Translations under genes and position numbers: made by a program
Shown: positions 1 through 5,517 of the stretch, piece by piece
Layout: every line of letters begins with the position of its first letter
How positions within the stretch are numbered: the first letter of the stretch is position 1
The notes under the pieces: generated by a model
Told to the model about the DNA's origin: nothing
The model's input: the letters and a program-made list of their open reading frames with translations, nothing else
Database searches by the model: none
Origin: Lachnospiraceae bacterium UBA4317
Lineage (GTDB): Bacteria > Bacillota_A > Clostridia > Lachnospirales > Lachnospiraceae
DNA length: 7,303 nucleotides
NCBI GenBank assembly: GCA_002394525.1
Contig: DGUF01000119.1
Location: 1 to 7,303 of the forward strand
Reading direction: 5' to 3'

Positions 1-4
1 AAAA

Positions 5-325
5 GGTCACCACTGCGGCGAAGGTCCCGTGGCGACCAGCAGTCATTTCAGGCAAAAGGTCACTCATTTCTACGCAAGGCTTAGCGACAGAGGCTCAATA
101 AAAGAGAAAGGTCACTCATTTTCCCGCAAGGCAAAGCGACAAAGGCGCCGAAAAAGAAAAAGGTCACTCTTTTTTCCAGAGGCGCAAGCGACTGAGGCTC
201 CAAAATCACAAAAGGTCACCCATATTCCCGGAAAGGCTGGTGACAGAGGCTCCATAAGTGCAAAAGGTCACCACTGCGCCGAAGGTTCCGCAGCGACCAG
301 CAGTCATTACGTGCAAAAAAGTCAC
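5..325. repeat. Tandem array of degenerate ~52-bp repeats (array 1)
   Basis: Seven units begin at 5, 59, 110, 162, 214, 266 and 320 (spacings 54, 51, 52, 52, 52, 54; the last unit is partial and merges into the promoter). Each opens with the box AAAAGGTCAC followed by YC or CA, has a second box GCGAC (GTGAC once) 25-27 bases further on, then usually GAGGCTCC or similar, and ends in an A-rich run. Three sub-types are visible: A units (5, 266) with ACTGC and GCAGT arms, B units (59, 110, 162) with a T-run after the first box, and a C unit (214) with CCCATATTCC. There are no unique spacers, so it is not a CRISPR. The spacing is not a multiple of three, so the 119-codon open frame over it (29-388) is not a repeat protein. 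The same family recurs at 4245-4518. Function unknown; no other gene is visible in the first 328 bases. Confidence 0.93.
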
Positions 326-328
326 CCC

Positions 329-357
329 TTGACAGCCCGTCCCAACTGTATTAGTAT
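329..357 (+). promoter_or_regulatory. Sigma-A-type promoter of the GntR-ABC operon
   Basis: A perfect -35 box TTGACA at 329-334 is followed, after exactly 17 bases, by TAGTAT at 352-357, one mismatch from the consensus -10. Transcription would start near 364, leaving a leader of about 38 bases before the GTG start at 402. The last partial 52-bp repeat abuts the -35 box directly, so repeat array 1 forms the upstream flank of this promoter. Confidence 0.85.
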
Positions 358-370
358 CATCAATACAGTT
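344..370. promoter_or_regulatory. Palindromic operator over the -10 box, probable GntR/YtrA-type autoregulatory site
   Basis: AACTGTATT (344-352) and AATACAGTT (362-370) form a perfect 9-bp inverted repeat with a 9-bp centre that contains most of the -10 box. A further partial direct copy, AATACAC, follows at 371-377. A dimeric winged-helix protein bound here would block RNA polymerase, and YtrA-subfamily GntR regulators typically bind such palindromes in the promoter of their own ABC operon. The inverted repeat is seen directly. The identity of the bound protein is inferred from the gene immediately downstream. Confidence 0.78.
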
Positions 371-401
371 AATACACATTTCGTTTGAGAGGAGACACCG
401 G

Positions 402-758
402 GTGAATTTAATCAATTATCAGGACAGCCGGCCGATCTATGAGCAGATCACCGAACGCTACAAGCTCCTGATCCTGAAGGGGGTGCTGGCGCCGGATGAG
501 CAGATGCCTTCGGTCCGGAAACTGGCCATGGAGCTGTCCACCAACCCCAATACGGTGCAGCGCGCATACATGGAACTGGAAAAGCAGGGCTTTCTCTATT
601 CTGTCCGCGGCAAGGGGAGCTTCGTCCGGGGCGGGTCGGATATCCATCTCCGGAAAAGGGCGGAGCTGGCTGAGAGGCTGGGTTCGATCCTGAAGGAGGC
701 TGAGGAACTGGGAATCGACCCCGACGAGCTGCTTGCGGAATGCGGCTGGAAAGAATGA
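402..758 (+). CDS. GntR-family transcriptional regulator, YtrA subfamily
   Basis: This 118-residue DNA-binding protein probably represses its own operon, which encodes an ABC transporter. Residues 11-75 form the GntR winged helix: PIYEQI at 11-16, the turn PDEQMPSVRKLA at 31-42, the recognition helix NPNTVQRAYMELE at 48-60, and the wing with YSVRGKGSFV at 66-75. Only a short helical tail (about 82-118) follows instead of a large effector domain, which is the size and layout of YtrA-type regulators; the tail normally serves dimerisation. The start is GTG at 402, with AGGAG at 390-394 seven bases upstream. No ATG gives the N-terminal helix. It is the first gene after the promoter/operator at 329-370. 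The last residues, ECGWKE, are re-used in repeats filling the gap to the next gene. The effector is unknown. Confidence 0.94.
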   Translation: MNLINYQDSRPIYEQITERYKLLILKGVLAPDEQMPSVRKLAMELSTNPNTVQRAYMELEKQGFLYSVRGKGSFVRGGSDIHLRKRAELAERLGSILKEAEELGIDPDELLAECGWKE

Positions 759-1029
759 GCCGGAGTGAATGGCTGACTCACTGCTGCGTGCGGCTGGAAA
801 AAGTGAGCCGGGGGAAGATCCGGGGGCATAACCCCTGATGACCCTGCCCGCAGGCTGCTGCCCACGGAGTGCGGCTGGAAAAAGTGAGCCGGGGAAAAAC
901 CGGGTGGCTCAACCCCCGATTGACCCTGACCCGCGAGCTGCTGCCCGCGGAGTGCGGCCGGAAAAGCGAGCCGGAGTAATCCGGAGAAGTACCAGCTGAC
1001 TCGCTCCCGAATGCGGCTGGAAAGGAGAT
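741..1029 (+). repeat. Intergenic repeats derived from the 3' end of the regulator gene
   Basis: The 279 bases between regulator and ATPase hold no gene but four diverged copies of the end of the regulator gene. The motif TGCGGCTGGAAA plus ARTGAGCCGG occurs at 741-765 (covering the real stop codon), 789-811, 870-892, 953-974 (TGCGGCCGGAAA) and 1012-1023. The better copies also carry the preceding codons, for example GAGCTGCTGCCCGCGGAG before 953, matching GAGCTGCTTGCGGAA at 726-740. Several copies would still read CGWKK-stop. The last copy runs into AAAGGAGA (1021-1028), the ribosome binding site of the ATPase. Local hairpins are possible, such as TGAGCC (885-890) with GGCTCA (906-911), and GGGG-CATAA-CCCC (823-835). 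Whether the repeats affect expression of the downstream genes is unknown. Confidence 0.88.
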
Positions 1030-1037
1030 AGACGGAA

Positions 1038-1943
1038 ATGATCCATATAGAAAATGTAATAAAAAGGTTCGGGGCGGTGGCCGCAGTCAACGATGTGTCC
1101 CTGGAGATCGATGACCGGCAGGTATTCGGCCTGGTCGGCACCAACGGGGCCGGCAAGAGCACGCTCCTGCGGCTGGTCAGCGGGATCCTCCGGCCGGATT
1201 CCGGCCGGATCGAGGTTCTCGGGGAGCCGGTCCCGGGCAGGCCGGAGATCCGGGAAGACCTGTTTTTCATCCCGGATGATCCCTATTTTTTCCGCAACGG
1301 GACGGCAGCGGATATGCGGAATTTCTACCGGACTGTCTATCCGCGGTTTGACGCGGGCCGATTTGACGGGCTGCTGACGGATTTTTCCCTGGATCCGCGG
1401 CGCCGGATCAGTCATTACTCCCGGGGGATGAAAAAACAGCTGGCCGTGCTCTGCGGAATCTGCTCCGGGGCCCGGTACCTGCTCTGCGATGAGACCTTTG
1501 ACGGGCTTGATCCCGTGATGCGGCAGGCGGTCAAGAGTATTTTCGCCAACGATATGTCGGAGCGGGGCCTGACGCCGGTGATCGCTTCGCACAACCTGCG
1601 GGAGCTGGAGGACATCTGCGATCATGTGGGCCTCCTCCACGGCGGGGGGCTCCTGCTCTCCCGCGATCTGAACGAGATGAAACTGGGGCTGCAGAAGGTC
1701 CAGTGTGTTTTCGCGGATGAATCTTCCGCCGCTGAGGCCCTGGCCGGTCTGGAGCTTCTGGAAAACAGTGTGCGCGGCAGGCTCCACACCCTGACGATCC
1801 GCGCCGGCCGCGAGGAGGTCCTGGACCACTTCAGGAAGGTCGACACCGTCTTCTTTGAGCTGCTCCCTCTGACGCTCGAGGAGATCTTCATTAGTGAAAC
1901 GGAGGTAGTCGGTTATGACATCAAGAACTTTATCCTCAACTGA
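1038..1943 (+). CDS. ABC transporter ATP-binding protein
   Basis: This 301-residue cytoplasmic ATPase would energise the permease encoded next to it. The nucleotide-binding domain fills residues 1 to about 215: Walker A GLVGTNGAGKST at 31-42, a degenerate signature YSRGMKKQ at 127-134, Walker B and catalytic Glu in LLCDET at 148-153 (D151, E152), D-loop GLDP at 156-159 and the switch histidine in ASHN (H185). The Q-loop region reads FFIPDDPYFF (76-85), with Asp where Gln is usual. The last 85 residues are a short C-terminal extension, as often seen in YtrB- and CcmA-like export ATPases. The ATG at 1038 has AAAGGAGA nine bases upstream, supplied by the last intergenic repeat copy. The end overlaps the permease start by 29 bases, indicating translational coupling. 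The substrate cannot be told from the sequence. Confidence 0.95.
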   Translation: MIHIENVIKRFGAVAAVNDVSLEIDDRQVFGLVGTNGAGKSTLLRLVSGILRPDSGRIEVLGEPVPGRPEIREDLFFIPDDPYFFRNGTAADMRNFYRTVYPRFDAGRFDGLLTDFSLDPRRRISHYSRGMKKQLAVLCGICSGARYLLCDETFDGLDPVMRQAVKSIFANDMSERGLTPVIASHNLRELEDICDHVGLLHGGGLLLSRDLNEMKLGLQKVQCVFADESSAAEALAGLELLENSVRGRLHTLTIRAGREEVLDHFRKVDTVFFELLPLTLEEIFISETEVVGYDIKNFILN

Positions 1944-4170
1944 CCGCGATCATATCTCAGATAATCATATTGATGAAAAAATGGCCGGCAGGGATCACGA
2001 AATCCGGCGCCCCGCGGACAAAACCGGGGGAGCATTCCGGCCCGGCAGCGAAACCGGGGGAGCATTTGGCCCCGGCAGCAATACCGGGGGAGCATTTGGT
2101 CCCGACAGCAAAACCGCCGGCTTCTTTGTCCGTCAGCGGGAACTCGCGGGCCGCAGGCTCTGGCCGATCGCCCTGACTTTTCTGTCCTGCCTGCTCTACA
2201 ATACGGCCATCCTGGCGACGGTCCTGAATTCCGCTGCGGAGGACGCTGCCCTCGGGCATGTCACTTCTCTGAAAAAAGCAGGCCTTATGCGGGATGTCCT
2301 GCGGGAGATGCTGGGCGCGCAGAGCCCGGCCTGGGCCCTGATCGTCCTGCCCCTGGCGGCCCTGCTGGCGATCGAGGGTTTCGCCTGGATGGACAGCCGC
2401 CGCGAGGTCGATTTTTATGAAAGCCTCCCGGTCCCGCGGGGCCGGCGGTTTCTGGACCTGTGCGTCAGCGGCTTCCTCTACTTTTTCTTTTCCTGGACCA
2501 TCACCCTGGAGGCCGGCCTGCTCATAGCGGATGCCTTTGGCGCCCTCTCCCGTCCCCTTGTGGCGGAGATCCTCCTGCATTCCGTAAAGCTCATGGCCTT
2601 TTTCCTGGCCGTCTACGCCCTGGGCATACTCAGCACCATGCTGACAGGCAATGTCATCGTCGCCTGCCTGGCCTTCTGCGTCCTGCTTTTTTATGAAATC
2701 CTCTTCCGGTCCCTCCTGAACGGATTTGCCAGCGAATTCTTTGCCACCTGGGGCGGCAGCTTCACCAGCCCCCTGGCGGACAGCATTTTTTCTCCTGTCA
2801 GCCAGTACCTGCACAGGAGCCCCTCCTGGACAGGAGGTTCCCTGCGCCTGCTGGCCCTGGCCGCCTTCTATTTTATCCTGGCCCGGATCTGCTACAGCCT
2901 GCGCAAAAACGAGCGGGCCGGGTCCGCGGTGGTCTTCGGGCCGGTCAGCACCGTCGTCCGTATCGCCATGTCCCTCTTCATGGGCCTCTTTGCCGGCCTC
3001 CTCTTCATATCGGTCAGCAGGACCCCCGGCGGGACCATCATCTCCATCGTCTGGATGCTCCTTTTCATCCTGATCACCGCCTGCCTGATGCAGATCATTT
3101 ACGAGTATGATTTCCGCGCCCTCTTCCACCGGCCGGCGGAGATCGCGGCAGCCGCCGCCCTCGCCCTTGTGATCTACGCGGCCTTCTTTTTCGATGTCAC
3201 AGGCTACGACCGCTTCGCGCCCGATCCGGACCAGGTCGAAAAAACAGCCCTGATCAGTACACAGGGCTTCGGCAGCATCACGGATGACGAGGGATCCATG
3301 ACCACTATGGAAGATTTCGGCGAAAAATACATGCGCCTCGACAATGTGGAGGACGTGATGGCCATCGCCCGCTACGGCCAGGCCTACAGCCGGCTGATCC
3401 GCGGCCTTCCGGATGACGCCTCCGGCTCCTCGAACACGAATGAAGACATCGACGGCTCCGACTCCACGATCACGAGTGAAGACAACAACGGCTCCGACCC
3501 CTCTGTCACGAGTGATAAGACCGACGGCTCCGGCTCCACGATCACAATCGAAAAGATTGATGGCTCCGGGGAGACAGAGACCTTCTCCCGCCCCCGGGAG
3601 GAATTTGAATTCCGGGTCGTTTACTACATGAAAAACGGCAGGACCCACGCGCGAAGGATCATCCTTCCCTCCACCATCGACCCGGCAGTCATGGACGCGG
3701 TCACCGGGACAGACCAATACCGGCAGGGCTCCTTCTTCGTCTATCACGATGAACTCTTGCGCCGCAGCGCCGGCCGCCTCATGGCCGACTGCAGCAACGG
3801 AAAAGACTGGAAATCCGCCGCAATGGACAAGTCCATGTACGAAGCCTTCCGCCAGGCCTACATCACTGACCTGAGCTCCTTCTCCTACAGCTTCGCCAGG
3901 AAAAACAAACCCGTGGCCAGGCTCACGCTCAGCTCCCAGGACAAGAGCGGGGAAGACATCTATGCGGACAGCCCTGCCTTCTACATCGATTTTCCTGTCT
4001 ATGCCTCCTTTGAGAACACGATCGCTGTCCTCAGGAAATACCAGCTCTGGACCGAGCCGCTGGATGTCGCTGCCTTCCTGGATGAAGACTTTGACTACAA
4101 CCGGCTCTCCGCAAGCGAAAAAATCCTTTACGACTCCCTGGACATGAGCGTATTCGCCGGCCCCTTCTGA
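1915..4170 (+). CDS. ABC transporter permease with large C-terminal extracellular domain
   Basis: This 751-residue membrane protein is the partner of the ATPase just upstream. About nine membrane segments can be placed: 83-104, 138-158, 181-207, 219-242, 246-264, 308-328, 349-367, 374-396 and 409-427. The cytoplasmic stretch FYESLPVPRGRRFL (167-180) resembles the LP-x-R-R/K segment common in ABC-2-type permeases. An odd number of helices puts residues 430-751 outside the cell as a soluble domain of about 320 residues, which I do not recognise. The hydrophilic N-terminus (1-80) contains a three-fold 10-residue repeat (36-65), and the external domain a 12-residue repeat (511-558). The ATG at 1915 has GGAGG at 1901-1905, nine bases upstream. 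An in-frame ATG at M23 is less well supported. Export of a peptide or drug, or sensing of cell-envelope stress, is plausible by analogy with ytr-type operons, but the substrate is unproven. Confidence 0.9.
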   Translation: MTSRTLSSTDRDHISDNHIDEKMAGRDHEIRRPADKTGGAFRPGSETGGAFGPGSNTGGAFGPDSKTAGFFVRQRELAGRRLWPIALTFLSCLLYNTAILATVLNSAAEDAALGHVTSLKKAGLMRDVLREMLGAQSPAWALIVLPLAALLAIEGFAWMDSRREVDFYESLPVPRGRRFLDLCVSGFLYFFFSWTITLEAGLLIADAFGALSRPLVAEILLHSVKLMAFFLAVYALGILSTMLTGNVIVACLAFCVLLFYEILFRSLLNGFASEFFATWGGSFTSPLADSIFSPVSQYLHRSPSWTGGSLRLLALAAFYFILARICYSLRKNERAGSAVVFGPVSTVVRIAMSLFMGLFAGLLFISVSRTPGGTIISIVWMLLFILITACLMQIIYEYDFRALFHRPAEIAAAAALALVIYAAFFFDVTGYDRFAPDPDQVEKTALISTQGFGSITDDEGSMTTMEDFGEKYMRLDNVEDVMAIARYGQAYSRLIRGLPDDASGSSNTNEDIDGSDSTITSEDNNGSDPSVTSDKTDGSGSTITIEKIDGSGETETFSRPREEFEFRVVYYMKNGRTHARRIILPSTIDPAVMDAVTGTDQYRQGSFFVYHDELLRRSAGRLMADCSNGKDWKSAAMDKSMYEAFRQAYITDLSSFSYSFARKNKPVARLTLSSQDKSGEDIYADSPAFYIDFPVYASFENTIAVLRKYQLWTEPLDVAAFLDEDFDYNRLSASEKILYDSLDMSVFAGPF
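2021..2110 (+). repeat. 30-bp in-frame tandem repeat in permease N-terminus
   Basis: Three 30-bp units (2021-2050, 2051-2080, 2081-2110) start AAACCGGGGGAGCATT or a close variant and are followed by a truncated fourth (AAACCGCC). They encode TGGAFRPGSE, TGGAFGPGSN and TGGAFGPDSK at residues 37-66, just before the first membrane helix. The composition (Gly, Pro, Ser, Phe) suggests a flexible cytoplasmic linker. Confidence 0.93.
3445..3588 (+). repeat. 36-bp in-frame tandem repeat in permease external domain
   Basis: Units begin at 3445, 3481, 3517 and 3553 (the last diverged). They encode DIDGSDSTITSE, DNNGSDPSVTSD, KTDGSGSTITIE and KIDGSGETETFS at residues 511-558. The shared core is DGS or NGS followed by Ser/Thr/Ile. 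This looks like a hydrophilic, partly acidic linker between the first part of the external domain (430-505) and the part from 562 on. The preceding DDASGSSNTNE may be an older, decayed unit. Confidence 0.88.
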
Positions 4171-4177
4171 TGCAGGG

Positions 4178-4204
4178 GATACAGCGGATACTGTTGATAC
4201 AGTA
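4178..4204. repeat. Three 9-bp direct repeats after the permease
   Basis: GATACAGCG (4178-4186), GATACTGTT (4187-4195) and GATACAGTA (4196-4204) follow each other directly. The last two contain an inverted pair, ACTGT and ACAGT, four bases apart. ATACAGT also occurs in the operator arm at 363-369. With such short motifs this may be coincidence. Confidence 0.5.
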
Positions 4205-4238
4205 AGCCGGGGGACGCTAATACGTCCCCCGGCTCACT
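4201..4238. terminator. Strong hairpin between convergent operons, possible terminator
   Basis: AGCCGGGGGACG (4205-4216) and CGTCCCCCGGCT (4223-4234) form a perfect 12-bp stem with a 6-base loop, extendable to 16 positions (4201-4238) with one mismatch. It lies 30 bases after the permease stop codon and, on the other strand, beyond the HAD gene and array 2. Neither side has a T-run, so it is not a textbook intrinsic terminator. It may still halt polymerase or protect the 3' end of the transporter mRNA from decay. Confidence 0.6.
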
Positions 4239-4244
4239 GCGAAA

Positions 4245-4518
4245 GATCACCCATATTTCCGGAAAGCTCAGCGACTGAGGCTCCAAAAAAGAGAAAGGTC
4301 ACTCTTTTTTCCACAGCCCAAAGCGACGGAGGCCCCGAAAAAGAAAAAGGTCACTCTTTTTCCCGCAGCCCAAAGCGACGGAGGCCCCACAAAAGAAAAA
4401 GGTCACTCTTTTTCCCACAGCCCAAAGCGACTGAGGCTCCAAAATCGCAAAAGGTCACCCCTATTCCAGGAAGGCTAAGCGACCGGGGCACCAAAAGTGA
4501 AAAAGGTCACCCATATGA
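4245..4518. repeat. Tandem array of ~52-bp repeats (array 2)
   Basis: Units start at 4245, 4297, 4349, 4401, 4453 and 4505, all exactly 52 bp apart; the last is cut off by the 3' end of the HAD gene. It is the same family and orientation as array 1: first box GGTCAC (GATCAC in the first unit), GCGAC 26 bases later, GAGGCYCC, and a purine-rich A-run. The three middle units are B-type and nearly identical. The next two carry CCC(C)TATTCC or CCCATAT like the C unit of array 1. The junction GAAAAAG-GTCACT-CTTTTTC (for example 4342-4361) can pair as a 7-bp A/T stem. The stretch holds no gene. Confidence 0.93.
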
Positions 4519-4519
4519 C

Positions 4520-5365
4520 TCAGTCAGCGCGTCGCAGCTCATCATACCAGGTGAAAAAGACCTCCGCCCTAACCTTCCGATAATCAGAGAAAACAATCTT
4601 TGGATCCACCAGGTCTGAAGGAAGCTCAGAGCCGGTAAATCCCACACACGGTATGCTCGCCCTTGTAGCCGCGAGCATGCCGTTTTTTGAATCCTCGACC
4701 ACCAGGCAGTCTGCGGGATCGGTATGCAGAAAGGCAGCGGCGGTCAGGAAGATATCCGGCTCCGGCTTTCCTCTCTCGCAGTCCTCCGAGGTGGCTGCCG
4801 CGTCCACATAGCGGCGAATCCCCATCCTTTCCAGATTTCCTTCGACGACAGACCTGAGCGACCCGGTCCCGATGCCGATCCTGAGGCCTGCCTTTTTCAG
4901 GGCCGCCATCAGGTCCGGGACTCCCGGGAAGCCTTCGAGGCCTTTTTCCTCTACATATTGATCGTACCGGGCCCAGTGCAGGCGCTCCAGGTCCACGGAC
5001 ATAGCGGCAATCTGATCCGCGGACATGGCGGCAATCTGGTCCGCAGACACAGCGTGGATCTGGTCGGCATCCCGGTCAGCAGCTGACTCCTTCGCCTCCA
5101 GGTCTGTGGACACAGCGCGGATTTCATCTTCTCCGGAGTGGCGTGCTCTGTCCTCGTTTTTTTCACCTGCCGCGTACTGGCTTTTCAGATTCCGCAGGAT
5201 ATCGGGCCACATCTCGGAATCCGGCGTCCCGCAGTACTGCATATACTCTTCCATTGACTGGTCGTATCCCAGCTTTTCCAGTATGATCTCATGGATCACG
5301 ATGTAGTGGATCACCTCAGAGTCCAGGAGGGTCCCGTCCATATCAAAAATCACTGCTTTCAGCAT
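4520..5365 (-). CDS. HAD-superfamily hydrolase (subfamily IA, beta-phosphoglucomutase-like) with repeat insertion
   Basis: This 281-residue cytoplasmic enzyme is predicted to act on a phosphorylated small molecule, as a phosphatase or a phosphoglucomutase-type isomerase. All HAD motifs are visible: DMDGT at 8-12 (nucleophile D8, acid/base D10), motif II in GIGTGS (T167), the motif III lysine in GKPEPD (K200), and motif IV VVEDS (E224, D225). The helical cap lies after residue 15. It carries an extra stretch of about 60 hydrophilic residues (about 66-125), including an 8-residue repeat, and this explains why the protein exceeds the usual 215-230 residues. I chose ATG at 5365 because AAAGGAAG lies just upstream and the catalytic motif then starts at residue 8. 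An upstream GTG at 5428 would add 21 unrelated residues. It lies downstream of the channel gene on the same strand and runs into array 2. The substrate is undetermined. Confidence 0.92.
   Translation of the reverse strand: MLKAVIFDMDGTLLDSEVIHYIVIHEIILEKLGYDQSMEEYMQYCGTPDSEMWPDILRNLKSQYAAGEKNEDRARHSGEDEIRAVSTDLEAKESAADRDADQIHAVSADQIAAMSADQIAAMSVDLERLHWARYDQYVEEKGLEGFPGVPDLMAALKKAGLRIGIGTGSLRSVVEGNLERMGIRRYVDAAATSEDCERGKPEPDIFLTAAAFLHTDPADCLVVEDSKNGMLAATRASIPCVGFTGSELPSDLVDPKIVFSDYRKVRAEVFFTWYDELRRAD
4994..5065 (-). repeat. 24-bp in-frame tandem repeat in the HAD cap domain
   Basis: Three 24-bp units encode DQIHAVSA, DQIAAMSA and DQIAAMSV (residues 101-124). An older, separated copy, DEIRAVST, followed by DLEAK, lies at residues 80-91 (coding positions about 5128-5093). 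Both blocks are followed by DLE (88-90 and 125-127), so DLE may mark the junction of the original sequence that was duplicated. Confidence 0.9.
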
Positions 5366-5420
5366 GCCGGCTTCCTTTCTGCGAGATGCGCTATGTACCG
5401 GGGAGCAGGAGGACATCCCC

Positions 5421-5495
5421 TGAATCACTCATCCCATGACTGCTCGTCCCATGGCTGCTCGTCCCATTGCTGCTCGTCCCCCGGTTCACCGTCCC
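5421..5495. repeat. 15-bp tandem repeat between channel and HAD genes
   Basis: Five 15-bp units read, on the plus strand: TGAATCACTCATCCC (5421), ATGACTGCTCGTCCC (5436), ATGGCTGCTCGTCCC (5451), ATTGCTGCTCGTCCC (5466) and CCGGTTCACCGTCCC (5481, diverged). The three central units differ by only one or two bases from each other. They lie just past the channel stop codon. On the minus strand they encode DEQQW, DEQPW and DEQSW in the -1 frame relative to the channel. Confidence 0.92.
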
Positions 5496-5517
5496 CTGAC
5501 TCCTCCTGGTCTCTCAT
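5425..5517 (-). CDS. Possible 30-residue acidic ORF or -1-frame tail of the channel
   Basis: The channel stop codon TGA overlaps an ATG (sequence ATGA). From this ATG a frame of 30 codons runs to TGA at 5427-5425. It begins MRDQEESGDGEPG and ends in three repeats of the DEQ(Q/P/S)W type plus WDE, with about 12 acidic and only one basic residue. It could be a coupled small protein, the decayed end of the channel after a frameshift mutation, or a tail reached by -1 slippage at GGGAAAA (5538-5532), which fits the X XXY YYZ pattern in the channel frame. There is no strong ribosome binding site and no obvious downstream stem. The repeat leaves the other minus-strand frames open too, so an open frame alone is weak evidence. 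Confidence 0.3.
   Translation of the reverse strand: MRDQEESGDGEPGDEQQWDEQPWDEQSWDE

Noticed and set aside
5..325. CRISPR array
   Set aside because: Units are tandem and degenerate along their whole length, with no constant repeat alternating with unique spacers and no cas genes nearby.
29..388. 119-codon plus-strand open frame over repeat array 1
   Set aside because: The repeat unit is not a multiple of three, so successive units are read in different frames. There is no ribosome binding site, and the frame runs through the operon promoter.
909..1829. 306-codon minus-strand open frame opposite the ATPase
   Set aside because: It is antisense to an ABC ATPase with intact Walker motifs and has no start signal of its own.
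1957..3747. 596-codon minus-strand open frame opposite the permease
   Set aside because: It is antisense to a membrane protein with clear helices. The composition (Gly, Asp, Gln, Glu rich) is the mirror of GC-rich hydrophobic codons, and no motif is present.
4342..4361. GAAAAAG/CTTTTTC stems between 52-bp units as intrinsic terminators
   Set aside because: The stems are only A/T-rich with 7 bp, and no run of T follows on either strand at the right place, so termination is not supported.
5366..5428. Upstream GTG start (5428) for the HAD gene
   Set aside because: It would add 21 residues unrelated to the family before the catalytic motif. The ATG at 5365 has a good ribosome binding site and gives the usual N-terminus.
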